From positions 62,001 to 126,000 of the forward strand of contig JAKLPS010000004.1 of NCBI GenBank assembly GCA_022013695.1: a stretch of 64,000 bases of DNA, in the 5' to 3' direction. Position 1 is the stretch's first letter; each line of letters begins with the position of its first letter. This stretch comes from Weeksellaceae bacterium (GTDB lineage: Bacteria; Bacteroidota; Bacteroidia; Flavobacteriales; Weeksellaceae). Position numbers and translations under genes: made by a program. Below the pieces are notes generated by a model that searched no databases, was not told the origin of the DNA, and saw only the letters and a program-made list of their open reading frames with translations. Positions 8,924 to 16,343 of this stretch are shown here, piece by piece.

Positions 8924-10414
8924 TTACCTCGACAAGTATTTGAAAACCTCTCCTATTTTTTGGATGAGATCTGTAGGTAACATCGATTCTTTGGAGTAGG
9001 CTTCAGAGGCCAATTCGCCTGCTTTTCCGTGAAGCCAGACTCCGAAAATGCATGCTTTTTCGATATCATATTTCTGAGAAATTAATGACGTGATTATTCC
9101 CGTCAAAACGTCGCCACTGCCTCCTTTTGCCATTCCAGCGTTGCCGGTAATGTTGTAGAAAACTTTTTGGTCTGGCGTAATGATGGCCGTATGATGATCT
9201 TTGAGAACGATGAATAATTGAAGTTCTTCTGCCTTCCTTTTTGCTAATTCCAATCTTGCGAAAGAATTTTGCGAAGAGCCAAAAAGCCTCTCAAATTCCA
9301 AGGGATGCGGCGTGATGACCGAATATTTTGGAATCAGCTTGATTTTGTTGCTATCTGCAAGGATATTGAGTGCGTCGGCATCCAGAACCACAGGCAGATC
9401 GTAATTTTTCAAAAAATCAACCAGCGCTTTTTGCGTATGCCTTTCTTTTCCCAAACCCGGGCCAACGCCGTACGCCGCATCGGCGATAATTTCAATTTTT
9501 TCCAAATACTTTTCACCAGAATTGATGAACATCGCTTCGGGAATTTGAGATTGCAGGATAAAATTTCCACAATCTGGAGCGATGACGAAAGTCAAGCCAC
9601 TACCGGTTTTCAAAGCTGCGAGACCCGACATCAAAATTGCTCCGATCTTTCCATAAGTGCCGCCCACAAGAACACTTTTTCCATATGTTCCCTTATTACT
9701 AAAATCATTGCGCGGTTTATAAATCATTTTAATCAAATCCTCGTCGATCACAAGATAATTAGTTCCCACACTTTCTATAAAGTCAGCATCAAGATCGATA
9801 TCTAAAACAGTAATATTTCCACAGAATTTTCCGTTTTCTGGGTGAAAAAAACTTCTTTTGTAAAATTGAAAAGTGAGTGTAGAATCTGCTTCAAAAACTG
9901 TGGCATTTTCGTCAACCATTTGGTCGGCAAATAAACCAGACGGGACATCAATTGCGATTTTCGGAATATCCAATTGATTTAGCTTTTGGATGAGGTTGGC
10001 GATCTCTTCAGACAGTTTTCTACTGAGGCCAAAGCCAAAAATGGCATCAACGATCACGGTTTTATCATTTCTAATGGTGGAAAAATCAGAAAAATCCTTG
10101 ATCGCTATTCCGCTGAGCTGTTTTAGTTTTTTCAAATTGATCTGGGCACCGTGCGACCATTCTTTTCTGCTCTTGTCTATGTATACTTCTGTGTCGAATC
10201 CTTTCTCATAAAGCATTCTAGCCATCGCCATTCCATCGCCACCATTGTTTCCGTTGCCACAGAAAATCAGAAACTTCTGTGTAGATCGGAAATGAATTTC
10301 TAGCCAATCTACACAGGATCGTGCGGCTTTTTCCATCAGATTTGCAGAGGAAATACCTTTTGCCACGGTTGCCGCGTCACAGTCTCTAATTTGATCGGTG
10401 GTAAGAATTTTCAT
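8924..10414 (-). CDS. nnr: Bifunctional NAD(P)H-hydrate epimerase/dehydratase
   Basis: A 496-residue fusion. Residues 1-215 form the NAD(P)HX epimerase (YjeF_N) domain with GNGNNGGDGMAMAR at 53-66; residues about 225-496 form the ADP-dependent dehydratase (carbohydrate kinase-like) domain with GGTYGKIGAILMSG and the late GGSGDVLTGII motif. The enzyme repairs hydrated NADH and NADPH formed spontaneously or by glyceraldehyde-3-phosphate dehydrogenase. Both halves look complete. It is a monocistronic gene between convergent topoisomerase IB and divergent mscL. Confidence 0.96.
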   Translation of the reverse strand: MKILTTDQIRDCDAATVAKGISSANLMEKAARSCVDWLEIHFRSTQKFLIFCGNGNNGGDGMAMARMLYEKGFDTEVYIDKSRKEWSHGAQINLKKLKQLSGIAIKDFSDFSTIRNDKTVIVDAIFGFGLSRKLSEEIANLIQKLNQLDIPKIAIDVPSGLFADQMVDENATVFEADSTLTFQFYKRSFFHPENGKFCGNITVLDIDLDADFIESVGTNYLVIDEDLIKMIYKPRNDFSNKGTYGKSVLVGGTYGKIGAILMSGLAALKTGSGLTFVIAPDCGNFILQSQIPEAMFINSGEKYLEKIEIIADAAYGVGPGLGKERHTQKALVDFLKNYDLPVVLDADALNILADSNKIKLIPKYSVITPHPLEFERLFGSSQNSFARLELAKRKAEELQLFIVLKDHHTAIITPDQKVFYNITGNAGMAKGGSGDVLTGIITSLISQKYDIEKACIFGVWLHGKAGELASEAYSKESMLPTDLIQKIGEVFKYLSR

Positions 10415-10536
10415 AAAGGTTTTAAAAGTTTTCCAAATTTAACTAATAAATTCTTTATCAAATATCACAAAATAAAGTGATTTAAATATAAAAATTATAT
10501 TTTTGTTTTGCATCTAACTAAAAAATAATAAATATT

Positions 10537-10911
10537 ATGGGTTTTGTTAAAGAATTTAAAGACTTTGCATTCAAAGGTAATGTGGTAGATCTGGCAGTTG
10601 GGGTGATTATTGGTGGGGCATTTGGAACCATCGTAAAATCTTTGGTAGATGATGTGATTACACCATTGTTGCTGACGCCCGCCTTAAAAGCTGCTGGCGC
10701 AGAAAATATTAAAGAATTAGCCTGGAATGGTGTGACTTACGGGAATTTCCTTTCCTCAGTGATTAGTTTTTTAGTGATTGCATTTGTTCTGTTCTGGCTG
10801 ATTAAGGTTGCTAATAAAGTTAATAAGAAAGAAGAAGCCGCCCCAGCAGGACCATCTTCTACTGATGTTTTATTAGCAGAAATCCGAGACGAATTAAAGA
10901 AAAAGCAATAG
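10537..10911 (+). CDS. mscL: Large-conductance mechanosensitive channel MscL
   Basis: A 124-residue protein of normal MscL length: an amphipathic N-terminal helix, TM1 (about 16-42, VVDLAVGVIIGGAFGTIVKSLV), a periplasmic loop, TM2 (about 72-95) and a charged C-terminal helix (TDVLLAEIRDELKKKQ). It opens under membrane tension to release solutes on hypo-osmotic shock. A TAnnTTTG-type -7 box (TATTTTTG, 10498-10505) lies upstream, giving a leader of about 30 nt, although no clear -33 TTG is seen. Confidence 0.97.
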   Translation: MGFVKEFKDFAFKGNVVDLAVGVIIGGAFGTIVKSLVDDVITPLLLTPALKAAGAENIKELAWNGVTYGNFLSSVISFLVIAFVLFWLIKVANKVNKKEEAAPAGPSSTDVLLAEIRDELKKKQ

Positions 10912-11008
10912 TTTTCATTTTTTATTTCAATAGATCGAGATGAATGATGTTATTTTGCTTTCGCATTCTCCCTTGCATTATTTTTTACTGAATGGCGCTT
11001 GATAGTTC

Positions 11009-11857
11009 TTAGTTGTCAATTTGCTTGGTAATATCCCGCTCGATTGTATTATTATCTTTTTTGATTTCAGCTTTCAGACGGGCTTCTTGCTCTTTGACCC
11101 ATTGGGAGGTGTCGCCATCTTTTCCGGTCATCACTACAATGGTGCCGCCCATTTGCAATTGTTTGATTCCTTGTGTCGGATCGTTTTCATATTCTTTGAA
11201 CGCTTTTCGGAATTGTTTGGAATTAATAGTAAGCTCTTTTGCCTCAAAAACATTGATGTCCAAATCTCCAGTGATATTCTTAATTCCTTTCAGTTCCATC
11301 TTGTGCGAACCTGTTTGATCTTCAATTTTCACGATCAATCCTGGTAAACCACAGAATTTGTACGGACCATCCTGAATTGGAATATCGGGAGAAAACCATG
11401 CGATCCAATGTCGGCCGGCAAAATCAGTTTCCGCTTTCTGGGCGTTCCACTCGCCTATTTTTTCCTTTTCGGATGAGATTTTCCAGTTGATTTTCCTGTC
11501 TTCCAATATTTTGTATGCATCTATTCCCAGCCTCCTGTGAAGATAAATTTTGTAATCCGGATACGTTTTGGTCACCGAGTACCGTACCGCAGGCCTTTTC
11601 ATCGGAGCAGTAATATTTATCGTACCAGACATTTTTAATTGACGCTCAAGATCAACTTTCATCAAAGAATCTGAACTGAAAACGGTGTAACTGTAATATT
11701 TTGACCCGTCTTTTGATGTATCAAGAAACATCATCTCGGTTTTGACATCGGCAACATCCGTCGAGTCTGGAATGAGTTTGTATTCGTAGATGAATCGCTT
11801 ATTCTGAGCCAACGCAAAACTTCCAAAAAGGACAAAAAGTAAAAATATTTTTTTCAT
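11009..11857 (-). CDS. GLPGLI family secreted protein
   Basis: A 282-residue exported protein: signal peptide at 1-18 (..FGSFALAQ), beta-rich body, and the family motif GLPGLI at residues 170-175 followed by VKIEDQTGSHKMEL. GLPGLI proteins are abundant in Bacteroidota, lack an assigned biochemical role, and are often encoded next to TonB-dependent receptors or M56 peptidase genes, as here. It follows the M56 antirepressor gene by 54 nt, but an intrinsic terminator sits in that gap, so it is either read through at low level or has its own promoter. The function is unknown. Confidence 0.9.
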   Translation of the reverse strand: MKKIFLLFVLFGSFALAQNKRFIYEYKLIPDSTDVADVKTEMMFLDTSKDGSKYYSYTVFSSDSLMKVDLERQLKMSGTINITAPMKRPAVRYSVTKTYPDYKIYLHRRLGIDAYKILEDRKINWKISSEKEKIGEWNAQKAETDFAGRHWIAWFSPDIPIQDGPYKFCGLPGLIVKIEDQTGSHKMELKGIKNITGDLDINVFEAKELTINSKQFRKAFKEYENDPTQGIKQLQMGGTIVVMTGKDGDTSQWVKEQEARLKAEIKKDNNTIERDITKQIDN

Positions 11858-11874
11858 ATTTTGAGTTTAAAAAA

Positions 11875-11890
11875 AGCCGGCGAAGCGGCT
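11875..11890 (-). terminator. Intrinsic terminator between M56 gene and GLPGLI gene
   Basis: Short GC-rich stem (AGCCG/CGGCT, 6-nt loop) followed by seven T on the minus strand (11869-11875). It comes directly after the M56 gene stop and would limit transcription into the GLPGLI gene. Confidence 0.75.
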
Positions 11891-11911
11891 AAAATTTTCT
11901 GAAATATATTA

Positions 11912-13837
11912 TTATTTTGTGATAATTCTTACTGTGCTGTATTTTTTGTCCGTAATGACATTCATCGATGAAATACGATTGGGATCCAGATTTTTCAATT
12001 CCGAATTTTCTACTTTTACACCGTTGATGTACAAATCTGTGACATAATCATTCGAAGCTAGTTTTTTATTATCAAGAATGAGAACTTTTGGACTGTCAGA
12101 AATTTGATTAAAACTAATCTTAAACAGATTGTTCTGGCGCATTTCCCTATTCAGTTCTTGCTGTTTCTTTTGAAGTTTTTTCTGCTCTTCCAGCAATTCC
12201 TGTTGCTCTTTTTGCAATTCTTTTCTCTTTTTCTCCAGCTTTTTCAGTTCTTTTGGTGATAAGTTTGGGCTTAAGTCACCATTAAAATTAAAATCCCTAA
12301 AAACATCATTGAAATCAGGTAAATCGCCCATATCAAATTTCATATTGGCGTCTGCAAAACTATCTTTCAGGATCTTCTGCAAAGCGGCTTCATCGAAGAT
12401 TTTTCCACTATTTGCGGAGGCTTCTTTTGCCACTTTCTGCGAAAACTGTAGTCTTTTATGAAATTCCGGCGAGCTATAAATCTTTGCAACGGCTTCGTTT
12501 GCATTTTTTTCTGCATCGGCAATTCTCTTTTTAAACTCCGGAGAATTTACAATTTTTTCAGCTTCAGCTGCGTGTCTTTCTGCATCCGCCATTCGTTTTT
12601 TGAATTCTGGAGAGTCGTAAAATTTGGCAATCGCTCCGGAATGCTCTTCCAATGCCTTTTGATTTTCTTGAAAATGATTCGAATTCACAATGTTTTCGAT
12701 TTCATTTCCCAGATTTTCAATATCCTTTTGCAAAACTTCAAATTCGGGTGTTTCAGATTTTTTAGCTTTCGCAAGTGCGTTCAGCTTTTGGCTTTTTTCA
12801 CTGATTTGTTTGCTGATCGCAGAAATCTTCATTTGATCTTCTCGCAAGGCATCCCTGTGGAGTTTCAGTTGTCGGGTATGAACTCCTGCAATACTGTCGA
12901 TTCGCGACTTCGGTTTTATCGTGTCATTTTTCAGTTCATTTACCGCCCTTTCTATCGCGTTGTTGGTTTCTTTTATTTCTTTATTTTTTGCATTGACCAT
13001 ATAGGCGAACACCATGAAGAATAAAATCGGAAGGGCAAAAAGTTTGCGAGCGTAGCTGTATTTGGTTTGATTTTTTGTAAGCATTGTAAGTCTTTTTTTG
13101 AGGTTAGATGATAAAAAAGGACTCGTGACAGGAATGACCGATCCGGAGAAATGACTTTCCAGAAGCATCTGCGCAAATGCTCTCGTATCGGATTTTTTCA
13201 CTGCTTTGTGGTCCGCCAAGTATTCGTGAATAAGATTGATTTCTTTGCTGATAAAATAAAACACGGGATTGAACCAAAACAGAGATTTTGCCAATTGTAT
13301 GATCAGCTTATCCCAGCTGTGTTTTTGTTGGATATGAACCATTTCGTGCTTCAAAATCTGCTGTCCCAGAGCCGAATCAAGTTGAATTGATTCTTTCCAG
13401 AATAGATTCTTGAAGAACGAAAACGGGGCATTGGTTAAAGTAGTCTGATAAAATCGGATTCCTTGCACCGTCTCGTTCGGAAACTGTTTTTTGATAGCTT
13501 CAATTTTGATAAGTCCTAAGATTAATCTAATCAGAAGAAGGATTGAAACCAGTCCAACAATTGCATAAAAAATTTGATAAATAGTGAGATCATGGCTTGT
13601 GTTTTTTGATGGATTTTGATGGATTTGGCTGAGCAACAGATACAAGTTCTCGTTGGTTTCTATCGTGAAATACGAAACCTTTATCAGCGGTAAAACCAAA
13701 CTGATAATAACCGTCAGCAACAGATAAAACCGATTATAATGATGAAAAGTTTTGTCCTTTAAGAATAGTAAATAATAGGTAAACATAACCCCGGAACAGA
13801 GAATCATTTTGCCCAAATAAAACATAAAAGCTTCCAT
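11912..13837 (-). CDS. M56 family (BlaR1-like) membrane metallopeptidase
   Basis: A 641-residue antirepressor-type protein. Four transmembrane segments are visible (about 5-25, 35-56, 86-112 and 266-283). The zinc motif HEMVH is at residues 164-168 and a third ligand is likely in HEYLADH (E205). The C-terminal region after the last segment is unlike the beta-lactam-binding sensor of classic BlaR1: it is highly charged, contains three imperfect repeats of about 23-24 residues beginning SPEF (409, 432 and 456) and a coiled-coil tract (about 528-566), and ends in a small TonB/plug-like fold (LYINGVKVENSEL). It overlaps the blaI stop codon by 1 nt. By family logic it cleaves or inactivates the BlaI partner after an extracytoplasmic signal; the signal is unknown. 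Confidence 0.92.
   Translation of the reverse strand: MEAFMFYLGKMILCSGVMFTYYLLFLKDKTFHHYNRFYLLLTVIISLVLPLIKVSYFTIETNENLYLLLSQIHQNPSKNTSHDLTIYQIFYAIVGLVSILLLIRLILGLIKIEAIKKQFPNETVQGIRFYQTTLTNAPFSFFKNLFWKESIQLDSALGQQILKHEMVHIQQKHSWDKLIIQLAKSLFWFNPVFYFISKEINLIHEYLADHKAVKKSDTRAFAQMLLESHFSGSVIPVTSPFLSSNLKKRLTMLTKNQTKYSYARKLFALPILFFMVFAYMVNAKNKEIKETNNAIERAVNELKNDTIKPKSRIDSIAGVHTRQLKLHRDALREDQMKISAISKQISEKSQKLNALAKAKKSETPEFEVLQKDIENLGNEIENIVNSNHFQENQKALEEHSGAIAKFYDSPEFKKRMADAERHAAEAEKIVNSPEFKKRIADAEKNANEAVAKIYSSPEFHKRLQFSQKVAKEASANSGKIFDEAALQKILKDSFADANMKFDMGDLPDFNDVFRDFNFNGDLSPNLSPKELKKLEKKRKELQKEQQELLEEQKKLQKKQQELNREMRQNNLFKISFNQISDSPKVLILDNKKLASNDYVTDLYINGVKVENSELKNLDPNRISSMNVITDKKYSTVRIITK
12410..12613 (-). 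repeat. Tandem SPEF repeats within the M56 protein
   Basis: Three imperfect tandem units of about 70 nt encoding repeats that begin SPEFKKRMADAE, SPEFKKRIADAE and SPEFHKRLQFSQ. The third is the most diverged. They lie in the predicted periplasmic part, next to further heptad-like sequence. Confidence 0.75.
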
Positions 13838-14196
13838 CAGTCCTTGTTTTTTAGTTCATCCAACAACATTTCCAAATCTTGAACGCTGAGTTCATTTTTC
13901 TCTACCAAAAACGAAACAGCACTGGTATAAGAACCCCCGAAATAGTTTTTCACCAAGCTTTTGATGGATTTTCCGCTGTAGTTTTCTTTGCTGATCAGTG
14001 GGAAATATTCGTGTTGCCTTCCAAAAGTCTTGTGATTCACAAAGCCTTTTTCCATTAAAATTTTTAGGATAGTAGAAATAGTGTTGGTATGCGGTTTTGG
14101 CTCGGGGAACAGCTCCAAGACGTCTTTCAGAAATCCCCTTTTGATTTGCCAAAGATATTGCATCACCTGCTCTTCTGCTTTGGTTAACTTATTCAT
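13837..14196 (-). CDS. BlaI/MecI/CopY family transcriptional repressor
   Basis: About 119 residues, normal for BlaI. A winged-helix DNA-binding domain fills the first 75 residues (LTKAEEQVMQYLWQIKRGFLKDV, then TISTILKILMEKGFV) and the C-terminal helices dimerise. The frame extends upstream to 14220, but the ATG at 14196 gives the usual MNKLTKAEEQ start. It forms a two-gene unit with the M56 antirepressor (stop and start overlap by 1 nt), and a symmetrical operator sits on its own promoter, so the pair is expected to be autoregulated. Targets beyond this operon are not visible; no beta-lactamase gene is adjacent. Confidence 0.93.
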   Translation of the reverse strand: MNKLTKAEEQVMQYLWQIKRGFLKDVLELFPEPKPHTNTISTILKILMEKGFVNHKTFGRQHEYFPLISKENYSGKSIKSLVKNYFGGSYTSAVSFLVEKNELSVQDLEMLLDELKNKD

Positions 14197-14229
14197 AATC
14201 TTTACTTTTAAAACAATCAATATTATATC

Positions 14230-14277
14230 ACTAAAAACTTAGTAATACAAATGTAGAATTAATTTTTAATTCTACAA
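14230..14277 (-). promoter_or_regulatory. Promoter and operator of the blaI-M56 operon
   Basis: On the minus strand a -33 TTG (14275-14277), a 19-nt spacer and a -7 box TACATTTG (14248-14255) form a textbook Bacteroidota promoter. Symmetrical elements overlap it: TACAAATGTA (14246-14255), whose TACA/TGTA halves resemble MecI/BlaI sites, covers the -7 box; a perfect 11-bp inverted repeat with a 3-nt centre (14252-14276) fills the whole -33/-7 spacer; and ACTAA/TTAGT (14230-14243) lies at or after the expected start point. The most economical reading is a BlaI autoregulatory operator. Confidence 0.72.
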
Positions 14278-14335
14278 CTATTTTTATAGTTAAAAGAAGT
14301 TAAATTTTAAATTTTGAAAATAAATAGCAATTTAC

Positions 14336-14365
14336 TTGATTGGAAGCAAAAAAGCTGTATATTTG
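14336..14365 (+). promoter_or_regulatory. Promoter of the initiator tRNA gene
   Basis: TTG (14336-14338), a 19-nt spacer and TATATTTG (14358-14365) match the Bacteroidota vegetative promoter; the tRNA begins 11 nt further on. Confidence 0.8.
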
Positions 14366-14376
14366 CATTACAATAT

Positions 14377-14441
<65 letters not shown>

Positions 14442-14452
<11 letters not shown>

Positions 14453-14490
14453 TCCCAAGAGAATCACCAATGTGGTTCTTTTTTTTGTTA
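14442..14490 (+). repeat. Direct repeat, copy 1: tRNA 3' end plus trailer
   Basis: This 49-nt segment contains the acceptor 3' strand and CCA of the tRNA, the trailer (CATCCCAAGAGAATCACC..), an imperfect hairpin around ACCAATGTGGT and a run of eight T that should act as terminator, ending at GTTA. It is repeated at 14808-14855 with only one T fewer. The start codon of the GIY-YIG gene begins at the last base of this repeat. Confidence 0.92.
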
Positions 14491-14739
14491 TGGAAGAATT
14501 TGTTGTCTATATTTTATATTCAGAAAACTTTGATAAAACTTATACAAGGTTTTACATCAAATCTTTTGCAGAGATTCAAATTGCATAATGAACTTGCTAC
14601 AAAAGGCTACACAATCAAATTCAGACCTTGGACTGTCATTCACGTAGAATTTTTTACAGAAAAAAACGCGGCCAAAGCCAGAGAAAAATTTCTCAAAACG
14701 GGGAATGGTAGATTGTTTATAAAATCAGTAATTCCCTGA
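14490..14739 (+). pseudogene. GIY-YIG nuclease-domain gene, frameshifted
   Basis: Starting at the ATG at 14490 the product begins MEEFVVYILYSENFDKTYT, which is the first half of the small GIY-YIG endonuclease family (VYILYS.. then a ..YxGFTSNL stretch). The frame is then lost by one extra base near 14546-14547 and continues in the next frame as GFTSNLLQRFKLHNEL.. with the conserved GYTIKFRPW, HVEFF and ARE.FLK segments, to a stop at 14739. Together the halves make an 82-residue family-length protein. Its leader is the trailer of the initiator tRNA. A programmed frameshift or assembly error are alternatives to decay. Family members of this size are common and largely uncharacterised. Confidence 0.82.
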
Positions 14740-14754
14740 AACAAATGGCTCATA

Positions 14755-14769
14755 TCCGCCAAAGGCGGA
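14755..14769 (+). repeat. Palindrome 1 in the tRNA remnant
   Basis: TCCGCC-AAA-GGCGGA, a perfect 6-bp hairpin that replaces ten bases of the tRNA (3' anticodon stem and variable loop) between GGCTCATA and the T-arm block. Confidence 0.85.
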
Positions 14770-14787
14770 CGCACGTTCGAGTCGTGT

Positions 14788-14807
14788 TCCGCTGAAGCGG
14801 GACGCAG
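14788..14807 (+). repeat. Palindrome 2 in the tRNA remnant
   Basis: A 20-nt block with CCGCT-GA-AGCGG inserted exactly between the T-stem 3' strand and the acceptor 3' strand of the tRNA copy. It shares the TCCGC start with palindrome 1. Confidence 0.85.
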
Positions 14808-14874
14808 CCTCGCAACCATCCCAAGAGAATCACCAATGTGGTTCTTTTTTTGTTAAAAATGCGTAAATTTGGCT

Positions 14875-15486
14875 ATGGCCAAAATTCTCAAAATACATCC
14901 GCAAAATCCGCAGGAAAACCTCATAGACGAAGCTGTTAAAGTCTTGGAAAATGGCGGCGTGATCATCTACCCATCGGATACGATCTACACCATTGGCTGT
15001 GACATCTATAATCACAAAGCGATGGAAAGGCTTGCCCAGATCAAAGGAATCAAACTCGATCAGCATCAGTTTTCCATTATTTGCAACGATCTCAGCCATC
15101 TTTCTGAATTTACCAAACCCATCGAAACTTCCACTTTCCGATTTCTAAAAACCCATTTGCCAGGACCGTTTACCTTTATTTTGGAAGCCAACCGCAACTT
15201 GCCAACCGCTTACAAGGGTCATAAAACCGTCGGAATCCGCGTACCGGATCATTTGATTCCGCAATTGATCGTCAAGAAGCTGGGACACCCGATCGTCTCG
15301 ACCACCACTAGTTCCGATGACGAAATATTGGAATATTCTACCGATCCGGAACTCATTGCCGAGAAATATGATAAATTGGTCGATCTGGTCATCGATTCCG
15401 GCTATGGAGACAATGTGGCCTCCACCATCGTAGATCTTACCTCCGGCGAACCCGAAATCATCAGACAAGGAAAAGGAGTTTTGTAA
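14875..15486 (+). CDS. Sua5/YciO/YrdC family protein (threonylcarbamoyl-AMP synthase-like)
   Basis: About 203 residues forming one YrdC-like fold: GGVIIYPSDTIYTIGCD near residues 27-43 and SIICNDLSHLSEF are family motifs, and the LPGPFTFILEA stretch is typical. TsaC/Sua5 make threonylcarbamoyl-AMP for the t6A37 modification of ANN-decoding tRNAs; the YPSDTIYTIGC variant is closer to the YciO branch, for which the same activity is less certain. The ATG at 14875 is preferred over an in-frame TTG at 14869. A TAAATTTG box (14864-14871) almost touches the start codon, so a leaderless transcript is conceivable. Confidence 0.85.
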   Translation: MAKILKIHPQNPQENLIDEAVKVLENGGVIIYPSDTIYTIGCDIYNHKAMERLAQIKGIKLDQHQFSIICNDLSHLSEFTKPIETSTFRFLKTHLPGPFTFILEANRNLPTAYKGHKTVGIRVPDHLIPQLIVKKLGHPIVSTTTSSDDEILEYSTDPELIAEKYDKLVDLVIDSGYGDNVASTIVDLTSGEPEIIRQGKGVL

Positions 15487-15578
15487 AGAAACAAGATACA
15501 AGCAAAAAAAGTCAAGATATTAACTAAAATCTACGCGATTTTCAGACTTACCACAAACAACGATCAACTAATAACCAA

Positions 15579-16340
15579 ATGAAATTCATTACTTCGCCAG
15601 CCAAATTGATGAACATAGAAAATTCGACAGAACTGTTCAAAGGTACGACGCCAAAATTCATCAAGGATTCTGCATTCATACAATCCTGTTTAAAAGAAAA
15701 ATCGCCAAAATATCTCGCAGAATTGATGGAAATTTCTTCTAAACTGGCAGACGAAAACTGGGAACGAAATCAAAAATGGAGTGCAAAACCTACCGTTAAA
15801 AATTCTGCGGCGGCGATGTTTGCCTTCACAGGCGAAGTTTACAGAGGCTTGGACGCGAAAACTTTGGATAAAAAAGCGGTTGATTATCTTCAAAAAAATT
15901 ACCGAATCTTGTCGGGATTGTACGGATTGCTAAAACCATCGGACAAAGTGATGCTTTACCGGCTGGAAATGGGAAGACCTTTCCAATTTGGCGATTACAA
16001 AAATCTGTATGAATTTTGGACAGAAAAAGTGACACAGCAATTAAATTCGGAACTGAAAAAAGATGAATTGGTCATCAATCTTGCAAGTGCGGAATATGCT
16101 AAAGTGATTGACCGCAAAAAACTGAAAGGAAAAATAATCGATTTCGACTTCAAACAAATACAGCCGGACGGAAAACTGAAGACCATCGTGGTGTACACCA
16201 AGCACGCCAGAGGCATGCTGCTCCGTTTTTGCGCCGAAAACAATGTTCAAACTTTGGACGAGGTAAAGGCGTTCAATTCTGAAAATTATTTGTTGGATGA
16301 GACGCTTTCTACCGAAAATAATTTGGTTTTCACAAGATAA
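15579..16340 (+). CDS. yaaA: Peroxide stress protein YaaA (DUF328)
   Basis: A 253-residue soluble protein matching the YaaA family over its whole length: the N-terminal ITSPAKLMN, the central AMFAFTGEVYRGLDA, RILSGLYGLLKPSDKVMLYRLEMG, NLASAEYAKVID and the late KHARGMLLRF are all family landmarks. In Escherichia coli YaaA is induced by OxyR and limits intracellular iron and DNA damage under peroxide; DNA binding has also been reported. It lies 3 nt before prmC and is probably cotranscribed with it. Confidence 0.95.
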   Translation: MKFITSPAKLMNIENSTELFKGTTPKFIKDSAFIQSCLKEKSPKYLAELMEISSKLADENWERNQKWSAKPTVKNSAAAMFAFTGEVYRGLDAKTLDKKAVDYLQKNYRILSGLYGLLKPSDKVMLYRLEMGRPFQFGDYKNLYEFWTEKVTQQLNSELKKDELVINLASAEYAKVIDRKKLKGKIIDFDFKQIQPDGKLKTIVVYTKHARGMLLRFCAENNVQTLDEVKAFNSENYLLDETLSTENNLVFTR

Positions 16341-16343
16341 TTT

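Larger units (their letters stand above)
14747..14855 (+). repeat. Partial, palindrome-bearing second copy of tRNA-fMet and trailer
   Basis: Segments identical to the initiator tRNA occur in order: anticodon-loop bases GGCTCATA (14747-14754), the T-arm block (14770-14787), then the acceptor 3' strand with CCA and the full trailer with seven T (14808-14855). Between them lie two palindromic blocks that are absent from the real tRNA. The 5' acceptor strand and D-arm are missing, so this cannot be a working tRNA. It marks the right boundary of the GIY-YIG insertion. Confidence 0.9.

Noticed and set aside
12458-13024. 188-codon antisense frame opposite the M56 gene
   Set aside because: It mirrors the charged repeat region of the M56 protein and has no independent features.
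13837-14277. A beta-lactamase resistance operon
   Set aside because: Repressor and antirepressor resemble BlaI and BlaR1, but there is no beta-lactamase or PBP gene nearby and the sensor region is not penicillin-binding-like.
14747-14855. Second tRNA-Met gene
   Set aside because: The acceptor 5' strand, D-arm and 5' anticodon stem are absent and two palindromes interrupt the rest, so it cannot fold as a tRNA.
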